From positions 14,827 to 78,826 of the forward strand of contig CAZXUI010000011.1 of NCBI GenBank assembly GCA_964643885.1: a stretch of 64,000 nucleotides of DNA, in the 5' to 3' direction. The notes beneath the pieces are model-generated. The model had not been told where the DNA came from and searched no databases. It saw only the letters and a program-made list of their open reading frames with translations. The stretch comes from CAADGL01 sp964643885 (GTDB taxonomy: Bacteria; Planctomycetota; Phycisphaerae; UBA1845; Fen-1342). Made by a program: the position numbers and the translations under genes. Positions 60,800 through 64,000 of this stretch are shown in pieces; position 1 is the stretch's first letter, and each line of letters opens with the position of its first letter.

Positions 60800-61462
60800 T
60801 CACCGATTCCACTGCACCGCCGCGCTCAACGGCTTCTTGGGAATGTCCGGCACCACGCAATCCGCCGCCGGATAGCCCACGGGGATCAGCAGGATCGGTT
60901 TCTCGTTCTCCGGCCGGCCGCAGATATCGCGCAGAAACTTCATCGGGCTCGGCGTGTGCGTCAGCGTCGCGAGCCCCAGCATGTGACAGGCCATCAGGAA
61001 AAAACCCGACATGATCCCGATGCTCTCCATCGGGTAATAGTTCTTCCGCTTCTGTCCGCCGGCCAGCTCCCAGTCCACCCGGAACAGCACCACCAGCCAC
61101 GGCGCCAGCTCCAGGTAGGGCTTGTCCGGCCCCGTTCCGATCGGCTCGAGCGCCTCCAGCCACTCCTCCGGAAAGCGGTGTTCGTAGTTCTCGCGCTCCT
61201 CCTGCTCGGCCGCCAGGCGGATCTCGCGCTTGATCGCCGCGTCGTCGATCGCCACGAAATGCCACGGCTTGCGGTTGGCCCCGCTCGGGGCGGTGTGCGC
61301 GATCTCCATCGCCAGCTCGATGACGCGCCGCTCCACCGGCCGATCCGAAAAGTAGCGGCAGCTCCGCCGCCCCTGCATCTCCTCCAGCAGCGCCTGACCG
61401 CGAACGAGCTGCCAGCCGGCATCGCGCCGCGGCAGCGACCAGGGAATCATCTTCGCCGGCAT
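60800..61462 (-). CDS. nitroreductase-family protein (iodotyrosine-deiodinase-like)
   Basis: The 220-residue product shows the FMN-binding RRSCRYFSDRPVERRVIELAM and TAPSGANRKPWHFVAIDD, with later SIGIMSGFFLMACHMLGLATL and ILLIPVGYPAADC. These are typical of flavin nitroreductases of the IYD/BluB-like branch, which act as homodimers with NADPH or another flavin donor. The substrate is unknown. ATG 61462 gives a short Arg/Trp-rich leader before the core. It is convergent with the S74 gene. Confidence 0.88.
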   Translation of the reverse strand: MPAKMIPWSLPRRDAGWQLVRGQALLEEMQGRRSCRYFSDRPVERRVIELAMEIAHTAPSGANRKPWHFVAIDDAAIKREIRLAAEQEERENYEHRFPEEWLEALEPIGTGPDKPYLELAPWLVVLFRVDWELAGGQKRKNYYPMESIGIMSGFFLMACHMLGLATLTHTPSPMKFLRDICGRPENEKPILLIPVGYPAADCVVPDIPKKPLSAAVQWNR

Positions 61463-61526
61463 GCATTCCTCCAGGCGCGCGGTCGCCGCGCCGGGGCGAT
61501 CCGCCGCAGCCCGCAGGCGACGACTC

Positions 61527-63722
61527 CTACGGCCGCATCCGCAGCGGCAGCGAGACCACCTCGTCTCCCGCCTGCGGCGGCCCCTGCATCAGCAGCATCC
61601 GCATCTGCGCCACGATCAACGGACGATCGCTGAAACGCTGCACCACTTCCAGCCGCGCGACCGGCGCGCCCCCGCGCCGCACCTCGACCGGCATGCCCAC
61701 GTAGCTGCGAGCAAGGTCGGCCGTGATCAATCCCCGCTCCATGTCCACCAGCCGCACCGAGCCGATCGCCGCCGGCAGGGCGTCGAGCTCCTCGATCCGC
61801 GCCAGCACGCCGCGGTAGCGCATCTGCTGCGGGCGAGGCAGATCTTCCAGCCGCCGCGCGATCAGCTCCCGCCCGATCGGCGAACCCAGGTCCGCCAGCC
61901 CCTCGGCCGCCGCCAGCCCGACGCCCGGCTCGCGGTCGTGCAGCAGGTCGAGCAGCACCGGCTCGCCAATCTCCACGCGCATATTGCGCAGGCATTCGAC
62001 TGCCAGTGCCCGCTCGGTCGGGTCCGAGGTCTCCAGGTACGCCCGCCAGTCGTCGGCCGTCACGGCCGTGTGATCCTCCAGCCACGCGGGCGTATGCCTG
62101 TAGTAAACCTCAAGAGTCAACACCGACAGCGCCGTCGAATACAACCGGCTGCCCATTTTTCCCCAGCGGCCCCAGTCCTCGGAGTAGGGTTGCCAGCTTC
62201 CGAAGCTGTGGCGTTTGCGCCCGTCGGGGGATTTTCTGCGGTCCTGCAAGGGCAGCAGCGCATCGCGCAGGGCCGCGTTCCAGCGCTCCCAATGCTCTCC
62301 GCCGACCTGGAACATCGCCACCGTTCCGTAGTACCAGTAGTATTCGTTGTGCAGGTCCAGCGGATCGCCGCCCCGCGCCCGCGACTGGCTCGGCAGCTCT
62401 CCCAGCAGCAGGGCTTGCTGCTGACGCAGCATCGGGCTGTCCAGCCGCCAGCCCAGCAGCGGCGCCGAGGTGGCGCCGCACGCGATCATCGCCGGGCCGT
62501 AGCGGAACGTCATCGTTCCGTTGCGCTCGATCCGCGTGCCGATCCCGCCGTCCGAGTAGCGCACCCGTCCGTCGCGCTCCGTGGCGCGGACGAAGTGCAG
62601 CGCCGCGCCGACCAGCGAGTGCCGCGGCACCCTCACGCCGGCCACCGCGCCCGCCTGCATCGCCTGCACCGCCCAGGCGGTGATCGACGTGTCGTTGCGC
62701 CCGCTGATCCGCGTCGGCAGGTAGTCCCACCCGCCGAGCCGCTGCTGCGAGTTGCCCAGCCGCGCCAGCGCCCGCTCGAGCGGCTCGCGGACCCGCTCGT
62801 CCTCCGTCAGGTCGAAGTACTCCGCCAGGGCGAAGGCCGCGACCGAGTCGTTGTAGCCGGCCATCGCGTCGCTCGGGCCAAAGCCGCCGTGAGCCTGCTG
62901 GCGGCCGAGCAGATACGCGACGCCGCGCGCGACCGTGTCGCGGTACGGACCGTCGCGGTCCGTGTAGCCCGCGCCGAAGTAGGCCAGCAGACACAGTCCC
63001 GTCATGCCCGCGTCGAGGTCGCGCGTCTCGCGCGAGATCGCATTGCCCCAGCAGCGGTCATTCGGCGGGCAGAGGTGGTGGTATTCGATGCGGTCCCAGC
63101 GGCCGTCGGGATGCTGGTGCGCCGCCAGCCACGCCAGGCCGGCCTCGACCGCGTTGTCAGTCAGCGGCGTGCCGCCGAACTGCGCCATTCGCTCGCGCCG
63201 CTTGCGGCGCAGCTCGCTCTCCGGCTCGGCCGGTGCGGTTGCGGGCTGAGTTGCCGGGGCGGTCGCCGGCTGTGTTGCAGGTGCGGGTTCGCCCGGCGGC
63301 TGGTCGCCGGGCTGCGATGCGGGCGGCGGCGGGCGGTCGACCTGCGAGCCTCGCTCTTGTGCGGACTTTGTCGAGCGATCGGCTTGCGAGCGCTCGCTGT
63401 CCGGCTGAGGGCGTTCGTCGCGCTCCGGGCCGGCGGGCCAGGGACCTTCTTCATCGTCCGGCGGCTGCTGGCCGCCTGCGAGTTGCGGGGCGGCGGGTAC
63501 GGGCGGCGGCTGGCCGACGTCGCGCTGCGGCTCAGCGATCTGGGGCTGCGGCCCGGCCGGCGCGGCTCCGGGCGGTGGAGGAACCAGCTCGGGCTCCGGT
63601 CCGCCGAGGAAAAAGAGCGGTACGAAGGCCAGCGCGGCCAGGAGGAGCGCGCCGCACAGAGCGCTGATGGCCGGCAGAGGGAGCGTATGTTTCGGCCCGG
63701 GCGGGCGGTTCGGCGGCATCAT
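61527..63722 (-). CDS. membrane-anchored protein with prenyltransferase/squalene-cyclase-like alpha-toroid and HEAT-like repeats
   Basis: The 731-residue form starts at ATG 63722. Upstream in-frame ATGs at about 63830 and 63911 would add a Pro-rich extension, and no start has a convincing ribosome site. Residues about 18-45 are a membrane helix (SALCGALLLAALAFVPLFFL). A Pro/Gln/Ala-rich linker of about 130 residues includes TQPATAPATQPATAPAEP. Residues about 190-520 have alpha/alpha repeats (GLAWLAAHQHPDGRWDRIEY, GMTGLCLLAYFG, GVAYLLGRQQAHGGFG), as in prenyltransferase-type alpha-toroids of planctomycetes. Residues about 570-650 read like HEAT repeats (ERALAVECLRNMRVEIGEPV). No DXDD-type catalytic motif is visible. 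Confidence 0.75.
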   Translation of the reverse strand: MMPPNRPPGPKHTLPLPAISALCGALLLAALAFVPLFFLGGPEPELVPPPPGAAPAGPQPQIAEPQRDVGQPPPVPAAPQLAGGQQPPDDEEGPWPAGPERDERPQPDSERSQADRSTKSAQERGSQVDRPPPPASQPGDQPPGEPAPATQPATAPATQPATAPAEPESELRRKRRERMAQFGGTPLTDNAVEAGLAWLAAHQHPDGRWDRIEYHHLCPPNDRCWGNAISRETRDLDAGMTGLCLLAYFGAGYTDRDGPYRDTVARGVAYLLGRQQAHGGFGPSDAMAGYNDSVAAFALAEYFDLTEDERVREPLERALARLGNSQQRLGGWDYLPTRISGRNDTSITAWAVQAMQAGAVAGVRVPRHSLVGAALHFVRATERDGRVRYSDGGIGTRIERNGTMTFRYGPAMIACGATSAPLLGWRLDSPMLRQQQALLLGELPSQSRARGGDPLDLHNEYYWYYGTVAMFQVGGEHWERWNAALRDALLPLQDRRKSPDGRKRHSFGSWQPYSEDWGRWGKMGSRLYSTALSVLTLEVYYRHTPAWLEDHTAVTADDWRAYLETSDPTERALAVECLRNMRVEIGEPVLLDLLHDREPGVGLAAAEGLADLGSPIGRELIARRLEDLPRPQQMRYRGVLARIEELDALPAAIGSVRLVDMERGLITADLARSYVGMPVEVRRGGAPVARLEVVQRFSDRPLIVAQMRMLLMQGPPQAGDEVVSLPLRMRP

Positions 63723-63911
63723 GGCGGATTGTACCGGCCGATCCGCCGGCCGGTCTGCGGGGTTCGGTCGGGGAGCAGCGGCGGGCGTGGAGGGAGGGGG
63801 GGCAGAGCAAAGGGGGTCCAGCGCGCGCATCATTTTGACCGCCTGGATTGTGGTTATCGGGGCTTGATTTTCTAGGGGTGCGTGCCCAGGTGCGGGATGT
63901 GGGGCTGTCAT

Positions 63912-63954
63912 GGGATTGAGGGATTGAGGGAGTAAGGGATTGAGGGATTAAGGG
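63912..63954. repeat. degenerate 8-bp tandem repeat
   Basis: Five units of GGGATTGA-type sequence (GGGATTGA, GGGATTGA, GGGAGTAA, GGGATTGA, GGGATTAA) lie at the right edge. It is a simple-sequence repeat with no assigned role. Confidence 0.85.
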
Positions 63955-64000
63955 GTGGGCCGGGGCCGTGAATGATGCGGGTGCGTGCCCGAGCGGGGGG

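Overview
The window is high-GC bacterial DNA with little non-coding space. It most resembles a planctomycete, probably Phycisphaerae-like. The evidence is PEP-CTERM sorting tails (VIPEPTTLSLLALGG... then Arg), a cytochrome ending in dockerin-like Ca-binding repeats, a Tat-exported GH116 glucosidase with an inserted levanase-associated module, WaaA and LolA-like proteins implying a Gram-negative envelope, and a split complex I operon. No identity search was possible, so the taxon is an inference.

Layout. 1-8.4 kb: a lipoprotein running off the left edge, a membrane protein, a cold-shock protein with a perfect terminator, a DUF3553 protein, a LOG phosphoribohydrolase, a LolA-like protein, Kdo transferase WaaA and a small lipoprotein. 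8.4-21.7 kb (minus strand): complex I genes nuoEFGHI-JKLMN without nuoABCD, interrupted between nuoI and nuoJ by a truncated AAA ATPase. 21.9-35.6 kb (minus strand): a carbohydrate island with a YtfQRT/YjfF-like galactofuranose ABC importer, a GH116 beta-glucosidase, an OprO/P-type porin and a second sugar ABC importer. 35.8-36.7 kb: a Cys-rich secreted peptide plus a secreted protein. 37-42.5 kb: 3-hydroxyacyl-CoA dehydrogenase, an RNase Z-like hydrolase, nrdR with a double ATP-cone gene, a candidate structured RNA, and plsY. 42.6-44.2 kb: a second Cys-rich peptide plus secreted protein pair. 44.6-47 kb: a VOC protein, a CRM-DinB-DinB fusion and a DinB protein. 47.2-56.7 kb: four paralogous PEP-CTERM genes in two pairs, enclosing a multiheme cytochrome, a coiled-coil protein, two tRNAs and a JAMM-like protein. 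56.9-64 kb: nnrD, larB, a GroES-like gene, an S74-chaperone surface protein, a nitroreductase and a large HEAT/prenyltransferase-like membrane protein.

The most unusual observations concern the PEP-CTERM family. Three copies share a structured leader of about 150 nt that can pair with the ribosome binding site. In two divergent copies the same conserved Glu codon is an in-frame TAG while the rest of the frame stays open. Also notable are dispersed perfect palindromes with covarying stems, one array of which is translated in frame inside the GH116 gene. A JAMM-like gene appears to start at ATC behind a perfect Shine-Dalgarno, and a CRM RNA-binding domain is fused to two DinB domains.

Functionally the window links polysaccharide uptake and cleavage (porin, two ABC importers, GH116), respiration (complex I and a multiheme cytochrome), envelope building (WaaA, PlsY, LolA-like) and cofactor or metabolite repair (NnrD, LarB).
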